Below, piece after piece: positions 26,270 through 35,725 of a stretch of DNA of 64,000 bases. The stretch comes from Leisingera aquimarina DSM 24565 (GTDB taxonomy: Bacteria > Pseudomonadota > Alphaproteobacteria > Rhodobacterales > Rhodobacteraceae): assembly GCF_000473165.1 (NCBI RefSeq), contig NZ_KI421504.1:2526009-2590008 (forward strand), written 5' to 3'. Position numbers and translations under genes: made by a program. The notes beneath the pieces are model-generated. The model did not search any database, was not told the DNA's origin, and saw only the letters and a program-made list of their open reading frames with translations. Position 1 is the first letter of the stretch. Each line of letters begins with the position of its first letter.

Positions 26270-27621
26270 TTTCGTCTTTTCCTTTTTTGAGCTTGTTCAT
26301 AGGCCACCAGCACATCCTGTGCCCGCCGCGCGGCGGCGGATCCTGCAGGCAGCTGGGCGACGGCCCGTTTGGCATGAATTCCGGCGTCATCCAGACGCCC
26401 TTGCAAGGCATAGCGTTCGGCGGTGACCAGCGCCGCCAGGCCGCGTTGCCCGGTCTTGGCATAGGCCAGCGACATGTCGCGCAGCAGCACCTGGTTGCGG
26501 AAATCAATGGCGCGGGCGCGTTCCATGGATTTCAGCGCTGCCTTGGGCTTGCCCGCTGCCAACTGCGCACGGCCATAACCAGAAAGGATCAGAGGATCCT
26601 TGGGGGCAAGGCTGACAGCCGTGCCATAAGCGGCCAGGGCCGCGGACCATTGCCGGTTTTCAATCAGGATCTGGCCCTTCAGCTCCTGATAGAAGGGATC
26701 GGAAGGCCGGATTGCCAGCGCGCCATTGACCGCCCTCAGCGCCTTTTTCAGATTTCTCTGCCGGTGATAGGCGGCGGCCTCGCGCATCAGGCGCACGTCC
26801 TTGTACTGTTCCTCGCGCACCCGGCGCAGGGTCCACTTCGGCGACCGGGTAAACCCCGACAGCTTGCCGCGCACCCGGGCAAACCAGTAATTGGCCTCGG
26901 CACTGGTCTGGCCCTTGTCGCCATGCGCCGCCAGATAGGCCTGGGCGGCGCGGATACGGTCGCGGCTTAAGGGATGCGAGCGGGTATAGGGATCCTGGCT
27001 GCCCGCACTCAGTACTTCCTGACCGGCAAAGGCGCGGTGCAGATCGACCAGCCCCTGCGGACTGACGCCTGCACGGTTCAGATAGTCCGCAGCGGATCGG
27101 TCGGCCGAGCTTTCTTCAGCGCGGGTATGGGACAGAAAACCACGCAGCGCGGAATTCTGCGTGCCGATGGCAATGCCGCCCGCCGCGTCGCCCGCGCCAG
27201 CCGCAGCTGCCAGAACCGCAAGAGCCACGCCCAAACCGGCAGCGCTGTTTGCCGAGCGCAGGTTCTGCATCCGCCGTGCCAGGTGGCCATTGGTGATATG
27301 GGCCGCCTCATGGGCGATCACCGCCTGCAGCATTTCGGGGGAGGTCACCTTCAGGATCAGCCCGTAATTCACGAATATCGTTCGCGAATCCAAGACAAAA
27401 GCATTGAAGGCGGAATCGTTGACCAGCAGGATCCGGACCCGGTTCGCATTCAGTCCCGCGGCCCGCAGCACCGGTGCGGCCAGCTTGTTCAGACCGTATT
27501 CCACATCCGGATCGCGCAACAGCGAGATCGACGCCGCCTGCGCTGCCGCCGCAAATTGTAACAGCGCGCAAAGCACAAGAGCCGGGATTGACGCCAGCCG
27601 GAAGAAACGGTCAAAACTCAT
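26266..27621 (-). CDS. M48-family periplasmic metalloprotease with TPR (BepA/YfgC-like)
   Basis: 451 residues from the ATG at 27621, which starts a signal peptide (MSFDRFFRLASIPALVLCAL...). Zinc site HEAAH in VIAHEAAHITNGH and the third ligand Glu in RAEESSADR. The Ala/Gly-rich stretch after it (ALAVLAAAAGAGDAAGG) is hydrophobic and resembles the membrane-associated region of BepA. The C-terminal half (from about residue 280) has helical TPR-like repeats (ALAIRPSDPFYQELKGQI, YGTAVSLAPKDPLILS). BepA degrades misassembled outer-membrane proteins. Only 22 bp separate its start from the divergent aminotransferase start. Confidence 0.92.
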   Translation of the reverse strand: MSFDRFFRLASIPALVLCALLQFAAAAQAASISLLRDPDVEYGLNKLAAPVLRAAGLNANRVRILLVNDSAFNAFVLDSRTIFVNYGLILKVTSPEMLQAVIAHEAAHITNGHLARRMQNLRSANSAAGLGVALAVLAAAAGAGDAAGGIAIGTQNSALRGFLSHTRAEESSADRSAADYLNRAGVSPQGLVDLHRAFAGQEVLSAGSQDPYTRSHPLSRDRIRAAQAYLAAHGDKGQTSAEANYWFARVRGKLSGFTRSPKWTLRRVREEQYKDVRLMREAAAYHRQRNLKKALRAVNGALAIRPSDPFYQELKGQILIENRQWSAALAAYGTAVSLAPKDPLILSGYGRAQLAAGKPKAALKSMERARAIDFRNQVLLRDMSLAYAKTGQRGLAALVTAERYALQGRLDDAGIHAKRAVAQLPAGSAAARRAQDVLVAYEQAQKRKRRK

Positions 27622-27643
27622 GCGCGCACCATGGGAGATCAGA

Positions 27644-28789
27644 ATGCGAAACTCAAGCCGATCCAGCGTTGATCCGTTTATTGTGATGGACGTGATGGAG
27701 GCCGCCCGTAAGGCCGAGGAGTCCGGCCGCCATATCATTCACATGGAGGTGGGGCAGCCATCGACCGGGGCGCCCTCCGGCGCCTTGAAGGCGCTGGGGA
27801 ATGCGCTGGAAAACAATGCTTTGGGCTATACTGTTGCATTGGGTCTGCCGGAACTGCGCCAACGCATCGCTCGGCTTTATGGGGAGTGGTACAATGTCGA
27901 TCTGAACCCGGAGCGGGTGATCGTGACGCCGGGCTCCTCCGGCGCCTTTCTGCTGAGTTTCACTGCGCTGTTTGACAGCGGCGACAGGGTGGGGATCGGC
28001 GCGCCGGGCTACCCATCCTACCGGCAGATACTGAAGGCGCTGGGACTGACGCCGGTGGATATTCAGACCGCCCCGGAAAACCGGCTGCAGCCAGTGGCTG
28101 CCGATTTGAAGGGGCAGGATCTGGCGGGCCTCATGGTGGCCTCGCCCGCCAACCCGACCGGCACCATGCTGGACCATGCCGCGATGGGCTCCCTGATTGA
28201 TGCGGCGCGGGGTGAGGGTGCCAGTTTCATCTCGGACGAGATCTATCACGGGCTGGAATATGAGGCGAAGGCGGTCACCGCGCTGGAGCTGACGGATGAG
28301 GCTTACGTCATCAACTCCTTCTCCAAGTTCTTCTCAATGACCGGCTGGCGGGTTGGCTGGATGGTGGTGCCCGAGGATCACGTGCGGGTGGTCGAACGCA
28401 TTGCCCAGAACATGTTCATCTGCGCGCCGCACGCCAGCCAGGTGGCCGCGCTTGCGGCGATGGACTGCGAGGAGGAGCTGCGCGAGAACCTGGCTGTTTA
28501 CGCGAGGAACCGCCAGCTGATGCTGGACGGGCTGCCCAAGGCTGGGTTCACCAAGATCGCGCCGCCGGACGGGGCGTTTTATGTCTATGCCGATGTGTCG
28601 GACCTGACCGCCGACAGCCGCAGCTTTGCCGCGGAAATCCTTGATAGTGCTGGCGTTGCCGTCACGCCAGGGCTGGATTTTGACCCCGTGCGCGGCGCCA
28701 CGACGCTGCGGTTCTCCTATGCGCGCTCCACTGCGGATATCGAAGAAGGGCTGGCGCGGCTGGAGAAATTCATGGCCGCGCGCGGCTGA
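27644..28789 (+). CDS. Class I/II PLP-dependent aminotransferase
   Basis: 381 residues from the ATG at 27644 (GGAG 8-11 bp upstream). Fold type I signatures: GQPSTGAPSGALKALG start, VTPGSSGAFLLSF, ASPANPTGTML (Asn for PLP), SDEIYHGLEY (Asp), and the Schiff-base Lys in INSFSKFFSMTGWRVGW. The substrate Arg is near FSYARSTADI. An aspartate/alanine/kynurenine-type substrate is possible; I cannot choose. It is immediately followed on the same strand by the amidase gene, 73 bp later, without an obvious functional link. Confidence 0.93.
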   Translation: MRNSSRSSVDPFIVMDVMEAARKAEESGRHIIHMEVGQPSTGAPSGALKALGNALENNALGYTVALGLPELRQRIARLYGEWYNVDLNPERVIVTPGSSGAFLLSFTALFDSGDRVGIGAPGYPSYRQILKALGLTPVDIQTAPENRLQPVAADLKGQDLAGLMVASPANPTGTMLDHAAMGSLIDAARGEGASFISDEIYHGLEYEAKAVTALELTDEAYVINSFSKFFSMTGWRVGWMVVPEDHVRVVERIAQNMFICAPHASQVAALAAMDCEEELRENLAVYARNRQLMLDGLPKAGFTKIAPPDGAFYVYADVSDLTADSRSFAAEILDSAGVAVTPGLDFDPVRGATTLRFSYARSTADIEEGLARLEKFMAARG

Positions 28790-28862
28790 CCACAGAAGGC
28801 GGATTTTCAATCCGGGCGGAATTGCCTAGTCTGCGCCGAAAACCAAGAACCGGGGTTCAGGC

Positions 28863-30080
28863 ATGGGCAGACTGCTTTCCTTCATCACGCTGATCTGGCT
28901 GCTGGCAGGAGGGGCATGGGCGCAAGGCTTCAGCGGGCTGGCGCGCATTGATGCGGCGGCCAGCCAGGTCCGCGATGCCAGGCAGGGCGCCGAGATCACG
29001 CTGGGCCTCAGCCAAGGGGTGCCATACCGGCTGTTCACTTTGGGCAGTCCGCCGCGGCTGGTTCTGGATTTCCAGGAGGTCGACTGGACCGGGCTGACGG
29101 TGGAGAAACTGCTGCAGGGGGAGCAGATCACCGCGGCGCAATTCGGCACCTATGTGCCGGGCTGGTCGCGGATGGTTCTGCAGCTGGCAGAGCCGATGAA
29201 GGTGTCCACGGCAGCTATGACTGTGGACCAAGTGACCGCCGCTGCCCGGCTGGCGGTGTCGCTTGAGCCTGCCACGGCGGAAGAATTTGCCGCGGGAGCC
29301 GGCGCACCGCAGGATCCGCGTTGGGACCTGCCTGCGCCGCAAACCATGCCAGGCAAGGGCGCGCGCGATGATAATGCGCCGCTCCTGGTGATGCTGGACC
29401 CGGGTCACGGCGGCATCGACCCGGGGGCGGAGACTGAGCATGTCATAGAAAAACACCTGATGTTGCAATTCGCGCGGGAGCTGGGCGAAGCGCTGCTGCG
29501 CTCCGGCCAGTTCACTGTGCTGCTGACCCGGGATGACGATTATTTTGTCTCGCTGGAACGCCGCATTGCCATGGCGCATCAGGCCGGGGCGGATGTGTTC
29601 ATCTCGCTGCATGCCGATACGATTTCTGAAGGCCGGGCGCATGGCTCCACCGTTTATACCCTGTCCAAGGAAGCCTCCGACGTGGCCTCGGCCAAGCTGG
29701 CAGAGCGGCACCTGCGTGGCGATCTCTTGTCAGGCACTGACCTGAGTGAAGCGGACGACAAGGTGACGGCGGTGATGCTGGATCTGGCCCGTCAGGAGAC
29801 CCAGCCGCGCAGCGATGCCTTGGCAGTGGCGCTGATCGACGGGCTGCGCGGGCAGGGGCGGCCGATCAACAACAGGCCGCTGCGCTCGGCCGGGTTTTCT
29901 GTGCTGAAGTCCGCTGATATTCCTTCGGTACTGGTCGAGATCGGCTTTTTGTCCAGCAAGCGGGACCTTGATAACCTTGTGGATCCGGATTGGCGGGCCA
30001 AGGCCGCGCGCGGCATTCTGAACGGGTTGATCAACTGGCGCGCCCAGGACGACGCCCGCCGCGCGCTGGTGCGGCAATAA
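28863..30080 (+). CDS. N-acetylmuramoyl-L-alanine amidase (AmiC type)
   Basis: 405 residues; signal peptide MGRLLSFITLIWLLAGGAWA. Residues about 25-135 form an AMIN-like domain (LRLVLDFQEVDW-type strands), which targets division sites. The Amidase_3 catalytic domain starts at about residue 175: LDPGHGGIDPGAE (zinc His), a Glu in VIEKHLMLQFARELGEAL, ISLHADTI (zinc His) and VEIGFLSSKRD (catalytic Glu). It cleaves the bond between muramic acid and the stem peptide to separate daughter cells. The metallophosphoesterase gene begins 10 bp after the stop. Confidence 0.95.
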   Translation: MGRLLSFITLIWLLAGGAWAQGFSGLARIDAAASQVRDARQGAEITLGLSQGVPYRLFTLGSPPRLVLDFQEVDWTGLTVEKLLQGEQITAAQFGTYVPGWSRMVLQLAEPMKVSTAAMTVDQVTAAARLAVSLEPATAEEFAAGAGAPQDPRWDLPAPQTMPGKGARDDNAPLLVMLDPGHGGIDPGAETEHVIEKHLMLQFARELGEALLRSGQFTVLLTRDDDYFVSLERRIAMAHQAGADVFISLHADTISEGRAHGSTVYTLSKEASDVASAKLAERHLRGDLLSGTDLSEADDKVTAVMLDLARQETQPRSDALAVALIDGLRGQGRPINNRPLRSAGFSVLKSADIPSVLVEIGFLSSKRDLDNLVDPDWRAKAARGILNGLINWRAQDDARRALVRQ

Positions 30081-30089
30081 GGGGGCATC

Positions 30090-30878
30090 ATGAAACTGAT
30101 CTGGATGTCCGATCTGCATTTCGAGGCTGAGGGCCTGGTGCTGGGCCACAACCCGCGTTTGCGGCTGCAGGCAGCGGTAGATTTTATCGCTGAGCACCAT
30201 TCGGATGCCGCCGGGTGTCTGATCACCGGTGATCTGGTGGAAACCGGGTCGGTTCAGAATTACCAGGCGTTGAAGGGATTTCTTGACGGTTTGCCGATGC
30301 CGGTTCTGCCAATGACCGGCAATCATGATGACCGCGCTGTGCTGCGTGCAGTGCTGCCTTTGCCGGGCACTGCCATGCCGGACTTCATTCAGTACCGCAC
30401 AGATTTCGGGGATCTTTCTATCATGTGCCTGGATACGCTGAATCCGGGCGCGGCTGCCGGCGCCCTCTGCGCAGAGCGGATGGGCTGGCTGAAGGCAGAA
30501 CTGGGCGCGCTGAACGGGCGGCCCGCCATCGTGGCCATGCATCACCCGCCAATGACGCTGGGCCTGCCGATGCTGGATCCGGACAACCTGCAGAACGGCG
30601 CCGCACTGCTGACGCTGCTTGCTGAACACCCCAACGTGCTGCATCTGCTGGCGGGGCACGTGCACCGGCCCTGTTCCGGCACTGCGCGGAGCGTCCCCTT
30701 TACCACTGCAAAATCAGTGCTGTACCAGGCCCCGGCGCCACGTCCCGAATGGGACTGGAGCAGCTTCCTGCCCGCTGCTGAGGCCCCGGCACTGACGGTG
30801 CTGGACTACTCCGCAGACGGGCTGACCCTGCAGCAATGCCAGTTCTGTGACCACGGCTTGGATGTTCCCGCTGCGTAA
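30090..30878 (+). CDS. Metallophosphoesterase (calcineurin-like, CpdA-type)
   Basis: 262 residues. All five phosphoesterase blocks are visible: MSDLHFEAEG (D8, H10), ITGDLVETGS, MTGNHDDRAV, AMHHPPMTLG and LAGHVHRP. The domain order and size fit the 3',5'-cyclic-AMP phosphodiesterase group, but the family is broad and nucleotide specificity is not visible. It lacks a signal peptide, so it is cytoplasmic. Probably co-transcribed with the amidase gene. Confidence 0.9.
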   Translation: MKLIWMSDLHFEAEGLVLGHNPRLRLQAAVDFIAEHHSDAAGCLITGDLVETGSVQNYQALKGFLDGLPMPVLPMTGNHDDRAVLRAVLPLPGTAMPDFIQYRTDFGDLSIMCLDTLNPGAAAGALCAERMGWLKAELGALNGRPAIVAMHHPPMTLGLPMLDPDNLQNGAALLTLLAEHPNVLHLLAGHVHRPCSGTARSVPFTTAKSVLYQAPAPRPEWDWSSFLPAAEAPALTVLDYSADGLTLQQCQFCDHGLDVPAA

Positions 30879-31007
30879 GGCGCCACACAGGGCGGGGAAT
30901 TGTGCTAGAATTCTCCCATCTCTCTGGCATATATCCGCTGTTTCCTGTTTTGACCCGGGGGACTGCCGCGCCTATATAAGCGGCACCTCGCGAGAAAGGC
31001 CAAACCC

Positions 31008-33509
31008 GTGCTTAGGTTCATACTCTCCTTCTTTGGTTCCATCTTCAGCACCATCACCCTTGGGGTGGCGATGGTGGCGCTGACCATTGGAGCGGTGTTC
31101 TGGATCTATGGGCGCGACCTGCCGAGCCACGACTCGCTGGCGCAGTACCAGCCGCCGACGATCAGCCGGATCTACTCGGGCGAAGGCCATATGATCGACG
31201 AATTCGCCAAGGAGCGCCGCCTGTTCACGCCGTCGGCAGACATTCCGGATCTGGTGAAACAGGCCTTTATCTCGGCTGAAGACAAGAATTTCTACAGCCA
31301 CGCCGGCTATGACGCCCGCGGCATCGCGGCGGCGGCGGTTGAGGCGGTGCGTTCGCGCGGGGCCAATGTGCGCGGTGCCTCGACCATCACCCAGCAGGTG
31401 ATGAAGAACTTTCTGCTGTCCGGCGACCGCCGCGCCGAGCGCAAGATCAAGGAGATCATCCTCGCCACCCGGCTGGAGGAGACGCTGGACAAGGAACGGA
31501 TCCTGGAACTGTATCTGAATGAGATCTTTCTGGGCCAGAACTCCTATGGCGTGACGGCGGCAGCACAGACCTATTTCAACAAGACCCTGGGGGAACTCGC
31601 TCCGCATGAGGCGGCAACACTGGCTGCAATGCCCAAGGCGCCGTCGGATTACCATCCGGTGCGCCAAAAAGAACGGTTGCTGGCACGCCGCGACTATGTG
31701 CTGCGGGAGATGCGCGAGAACGGCTACATCTCACGGGATGTCTACGGCGTCGAGGTGGCGCAACCGCTGCGTTCGGTGCAGAACGGCGATTTTGAAGGCT
31801 TCCGCACGGCGCTGCCGCCGCGCGATTATTTCACCGATGAAATCCGCCGCCAGCTGACCCAGGACTTTGGCGAGGGCGAATTTTTCACCGGCGGCTTTAC
31901 CGTGCGTGCGACTATCGACCACGAGATGCAGGCCGAAGCAGCGCTGGCGATGCGCTCTGGCTTGCAGAAGTACGACCGCTCGCGCGGGAAATGGCGTGGT
32001 ACGGGCGTGACGCTGGAGGAGGCGCAACTGGCTGATGAGGCCAGCTGGCGTGCGGCGCTGGCTAATGCTGATGTGTCCCGCGATATCGATCTGGGCGGCA
32101 AATGGTATCCGGCGGTTGTGCTGGAGGTTGAAAGCAAATCCCTGACGGTCGGTGTTGAAGACAACGAGGGCACTGGCACCGTACCGCGCTCTGACATCAA
32201 ATGGATGAAGGGCGGCTTTGACGATAGCTTCACCCGCGGCGATGTGGTGCTGGTGCGGGCCGAGGAAAAGGACGGCGCTTTCAGCCACTGGTCGCTGCGC
32301 CAAGTGCCGGAAGTGCAGGGCGGCTTTGTGGCGATGGACGTGAACACCGGACGGGTTCTGGCGATGCAGGGGGGCTTTTCCTACCAGCATTCGGTGTTCA
32401 ACCGTGCGACCCAGGCGCTGCGCCAGCCTGGTTCCAGCTTCAAGCCGTTTGTCTATGCGGCGGCGCTGGACAGCGGCTACAGCCCGGCGACCATCGTGGT
32501 CGACGCCCCAATCGAGATCAACACGCCGCAAGGCCTGTGGCGGCCGAAGAACTCGACCAACAAGTTCTACGGGCCGACGCCGTTGCGCACCGGCATCGAG
32601 ATGAGCCGGAACCTGATGACCATCCGCCTGGCGCAGGAGGTCGGGATGCCGGTGGTGGCAGGCTATGCCGAACGCTTTGGCGTCTATGACAACATGGGCG
32701 CCTTCCTGGCGAACTCGCTGGGGGCGGAGGAGACCACGCTGTATAAAATGGTGGCGGCCTATGCGATGTTCGCCAACGGCGGCGAGCGGGTGCAGCCGAC
32801 GCTGGTGGACCGGGTGCAGGACCGGTTCGGCAACACCATCTACCGCCACGACGACCGCGACTGCATCGATTGTGCCGACCCCAATCTGATCCCCGGCCAG
32901 GCGCCGCGCATTGTCACCGACCGCGAGCAGGTGATGGATCCGATCACCGCCTATCAGCTGACCTCGATGATGCGGGGCGTGGTCGACCGCGGCACCGCGT
33001 CGAGCGTGATCAACCTGCCGGTGCCCACCGCGGGCAAGACCGGCACCACCAACGATTCCCGCGACGTCTGGTTCGTGGGATTCACCTCCAACATCGTGGC
33101 TGGCTGCTACATGGGCTTTGACCAGCCCCGGCCGATGGGCCGCGGCGCCTATGGCGGCACCATGTGCGGCCCGGTGTTCCAGCAGTTCATGACCAAGGCG
33201 ACCGAGAAATTCGGCGGCGGCCCATTTGACGTGCCGGAGGGCGGCCACTTCATCAAGATCGACCGCTATACCGGTGCGCGGCTGCCCGACAATGCGTCAG
33301 GCGCCTATGTGGTGGCCGAGTATTTCCGCGACGGGGCCGAGCCGATCTTTGGCCTGACCTATGATGGCGGCTTTGCCATGGGGTCGAACCTGCCGCTGAT
33401 CGAAGAAGTGCAGGAATCGGGGCGCCAAGTGACCACCTCCAGCGGCGGCACCGCCGTGCTGGGCCCCAAGGCGACCTTTGGCACCATCAGCTCTGGCGGG
33501 CTTTACTGA
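31008..33509 (+). CDS. mrcA: Penicillin-binding protein 1A (class A)
   Basis: 833 residues from a GTG at 31008 with GAGAAAGG upstream; the next residues form the membrane anchor (ILSFFGSIFSTITLGVAMVA). The glycosyltransferase domain (about 55-225) shows SAEDKNFYSHAG, GASTITQQVMKNFLLSG and EIFLGQNSYG. The transpeptidase domain shows the nucleophile in QPGSSFKPFVYA (SSFK), a Ser-x-Asn-like EMSRNLMTIR, and KTGTTNDSRDVWFVG. Between them lies the OB-like insert typical of PBP1A (about 310-400). Polymerises and cross-links peptidoglycan. A tata-rich segment (30972-30981) upstream could be part of its promoter. Confidence 0.97.
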   Translation: MLRFILSFFGSIFSTITLGVAMVALTIGAVFWIYGRDLPSHDSLAQYQPPTISRIYSGEGHMIDEFAKERRLFTPSADIPDLVKQAFISAEDKNFYSHAGYDARGIAAAAVEAVRSRGANVRGASTITQQVMKNFLLSGDRRAERKIKEIILATRLEETLDKERILELYLNEIFLGQNSYGVTAAAQTYFNKTLGELAPHEAATLAAMPKAPSDYHPVRQKERLLARRDYVLREMRENGYISRDVYGVEVAQPLRSVQNGDFEGFRTALPPRDYFTDEIRRQLTQDFGEGEFFTGGFTVRATIDHEMQAEAALAMRSGLQKYDRSRGKWRGTGVTLEEAQLADEASWRAALANADVSRDIDLGGKWYPAVVLEVESKSLTVGVEDNEGTGTVPRSDIKWMKGGFDDSFTRGDVVLVRAEEKDGAFSHWSLRQVPEVQGGFVAMDVNTGRVLAMQGGFSYQHSVFNRATQALRQPGSSFKPFVYAAALDSGYSPATIVVDAPIEINTPQGLWRPKNSTNKFYGPTPLRTGIEMSRNLMTIRLAQEVGMPVVAGYAERFGVYDNMGAFLANSLGAEETTLYKMVAAYAMFANGGERVQPTLVDRVQDRFGNTIYRHDDRDCIDCADPNLIPGQAPRIVTDREQVMDPITAYQLTSMMRGVVDRGTASSVINLPVPTAGKTGTTNDSRDVWFVGFTSNIVAGCYMGFDQPRPMGRGAYGGTMCGPVFQQFMTKATEKFGGGPFDVPEGGHFIKIDRYTGARLPDNASGAYVVAEYFRDGAEPIFGLTYDGGFAMGSNLPLIEEVQESGRQVTTSSGGTAVLGPKATFGTISSGGLY

Positions 33510-35482
33510 AGCAAAAGCGCCGCCTCGTGGCGCGCTGCGACCTGGCGCGCGGTGGCGCCATAGGTTCCTGTGCTCCAGCGCAGATCGGGCATGATCCGGA
33601 ACAGTTCCTCGCGCACCGGAGTGTCCAGGGCTGAGACCGCTTGGGCGCCGGGATGAAAACTTTCCGAGGGTGCGCCTTCGGCATAGATGATTTCATGCTG
33701 GTCGAACAGGAGATGCACATAGGTGACAGTGCCGCCAGTTTCCTGGCGGACAGTGCTGCCATTGACCAGATGCACCGCCGGGATCAGAATTTCGTTTTCG
33801 TCAAACAGCAGGGTTGCGGCTGCACCGCAAAACAGCATCCGGTGCTGCGGCGACACCAGCAAATCGCGTTCAGCTCCGAACCACCCGGCCGGGATCCGCA
33901 CCGGGGCCAGATTGCCGGTTGCAGGCACCGTCGACTGGCTGACCCAGCGCACCGGTTGCAAACCATTGTCGCGGGTGATCACCTGATCGCGCGGTTGCAG
34001 CGTTTCGACGGCGCGCAGACCGGTGGTGGTGGCAATCCGCGTTCCGGCCGCGAAGCAGATGATGTTTTCGATGCCAGAGAAGCTGACCACGCTGCCGTCC
34101 AGCAGTGTTGCCGTGCCGGTCAGACTGCCGTCGGCATTGTCGGTGATGTTCAGCGTGCCCTTGTCGAGCTGGCCGTTGAAATCCAGCGTGTCGCCAGTGG
34201 TCTCCCCATCATCACCGCCCACGATGGTGATGTTGTTGCTGCCGCTGTCGCCGGTATCGACGATGGTGAACGTGTCGTCGCCATCGCCGCCGGTGGCGGC
34301 ATCCCCTTCGCCCACGTTCAGACTGTCGTCACCGCTTCCGCCCTCCAGCGTGTCGGCGCCGCTTCCGCCGGTCAGCGTGTCATTGCCGCCTTGGCCATAG
34401 ATCACGTCATCGCCGGCACCGCCGGAAATACTGTCATCGCCTTCTGCGGGGTATTCAGGCGGAACCGTGAAAGTGATGTTTGAGATCGTATAGTCGGAGC
34501 CGTCGGTGCCGTCGGTCTGCAGGTTGGCCGACAGAACAAGTTGGTCAAACGCGCCATAGCCGCTGATTTCGACAGTCCCGGTGCCTGTTCCGGCGACATC
34601 TTCGGTGAAATCTCCCTGGGCGATCAGGACGCCGTCCTTGTAGATCGCCCAATGGCCTTCTTCGCCGTGACTATCGGAAAACAGGTGCTTGAAGGCAAAG
34701 CTGGCGTCGGTTGTGTCCTGATCGAAGTCGACGATCAGCTCTTCGGAAATGCCCGATGCCTTGTCATATCCAATTTGAGCGTCAACGCCGCTGTCGGAAT
34801 CTGAAACCGCTCCGGCAACGCCAAAGGCGCCATCATAATAGTCAATATTGGCGGCATTGGCGGTGCCCGACAGATCCTTGGCAGTGACCGTGAAGCCGCT
34901 GCTGGTGTCGGTGACATTGGAATTTTCAATACTTTCCTGGGAGTTCGCCAGGCCGGCCTCGGTGCTGCTGTCACCATAGATCGTGTCGTCGCCACCGCCG
35001 CCTTCCAGGCTGTCGCCGCCTTCACCGCCGAATACCATGTCGTCGTCCGCACCGGCATCAACTGTATCATCGCCGGCGCCGGCCTCAACCGTGTCCTGAT
35101 TGCCCGAGGCGCCGCCGCCGCTGCCATTGTCGATCTGATCGCCGTCGCCATCGGTGTAAGTGCCGTCGATACTGTCAGAACCGCTGGTTCCCTCAACCGG
35201 CCCGTCGGTGTCTGTATAGGCGGGTGGGTTGTCGGCGCTGGCTGAGCTGAAGGAGTCCGGGGGGCCCAGATCAGGCACAAAGTAAACGTTGCCGTTGGTG
35301 GCGAGATAGTAGACGCCGCTTTCGACCTCGTCGGTATAAGGTGTGCCGCCATGCGATCCGGTCCAGCTCCAGTTGCCGACGCCCAGGTTCTGGTCAGTGG
35401 TGAATGCGGAATAGGTGGATGTGATCGTATCGCCGTGATCCAGCGACCCGTCTCCAAGCTGGACAAGATACCCGCTGGGCAT
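33503..35482 (-). CDS. RTX-repeat protein with C-terminal Hint domain
   Basis: 659 residues from the ATG at 35482 (MPSGYLVQLGDGSLDHGD), the usual start of this roseobacter family. The open frame upstream is antisense to prfB. No signal peptide. Glycine/aspartate-rich calcium-binding nonapeptides occur in two blocks (about 215-250, GAGDDTVDAGADDDMV, and about 400-440, GGAGDDVIYGQGGNDTL), with a beta-rich domain between them. The C-terminal 200 residues are a Hint_2 domain (CFAAGTRIATTTGLRAVETL). Such proteins are exported by type I secretion and may self-process. The secretion genes are not in the window. Its stop overlaps the 3' end of mrcA. Confidence 0.9.
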   Translation of the reverse strand: MPSGYLVQLGDGSLDHGDTITSTYSAFTTDQNLGVGNWSWTGSHGGTPYTDEVESGVYYLATNGNVYFVPDLGPPDSFSSASADNPPAYTDTDGPVEGTSGSDSIDGTYTDGDGDQIDNGSGGGASGNQDTVEAGAGDDTVDAGADDDMVFGGEGGDSLEGGGGDDTIYGDSSTEAGLANSQESIENSNVTDTSSGFTVTAKDLSGTANAANIDYYDGAFGVAGAVSDSDSGVDAQIGYDKASGISEELIVDFDQDTTDASFAFKHLFSDSHGEEGHWAIYKDGVLIAQGDFTEDVAGTGTGTVEISGYGAFDQLVLSANLQTDGTDGSDYTISNITFTVPPEYPAEGDDSISGGAGDDVIYGQGGNDTLTGGSGADTLEGGSGDDSLNVGEGDAATGGDGDDTFTIVDTGDSGSNNITIVGGDDGETTGDTLDFNGQLDKGTLNITDNADGSLTGTATLLDGSVVSFSGIENIICFAAGTRIATTTGLRAVETLQPRDQVITRDNGLQPVRWVSQSTVPATGNLAPVRIPAGWFGAERDLLVSPQHRMLFCGAAATLLFDENEILIPAVHLVNGSTVRQETGGTVTYVHLLFDQHEIIYAEGAPSESFHPGAQAVSALDTPVREELFRIMPDLRWSTGTYGATARQVAARHEAALLLQ

Positions 35483-35725
35483 GATCCAATTCCCTAAATC
35501 CAAGGCGGCGGGCCGCCGGCGAACTTTCTGAAACTCAGGATCGGACAGTCCTGTTAATTCCACGTATTTTCTGCTGTGGAAAGCACCCGGTATTTTAAAT
35601 GGATTTTCTGCAGCAGCTGCAGCAGCTGCGGCGCCTGCGCAGAGCCAGGCCGCTTGCCCGCGGCGCACGGGTGGTTTATCACGCAGGCCTGACCTGAGAT
35701 TGCCCGGATATTGCAAGGATACCCC
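35483..35725. other. Divergent gap between the Hint protein and prfB
   Basis: 243 bp. Contains a CTG/CAG-rich stretch (35610-35640, repeated GCAGCTGCAGCAGCTG-type sequence) and no gene that I recognise. Confidence 0.5.
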
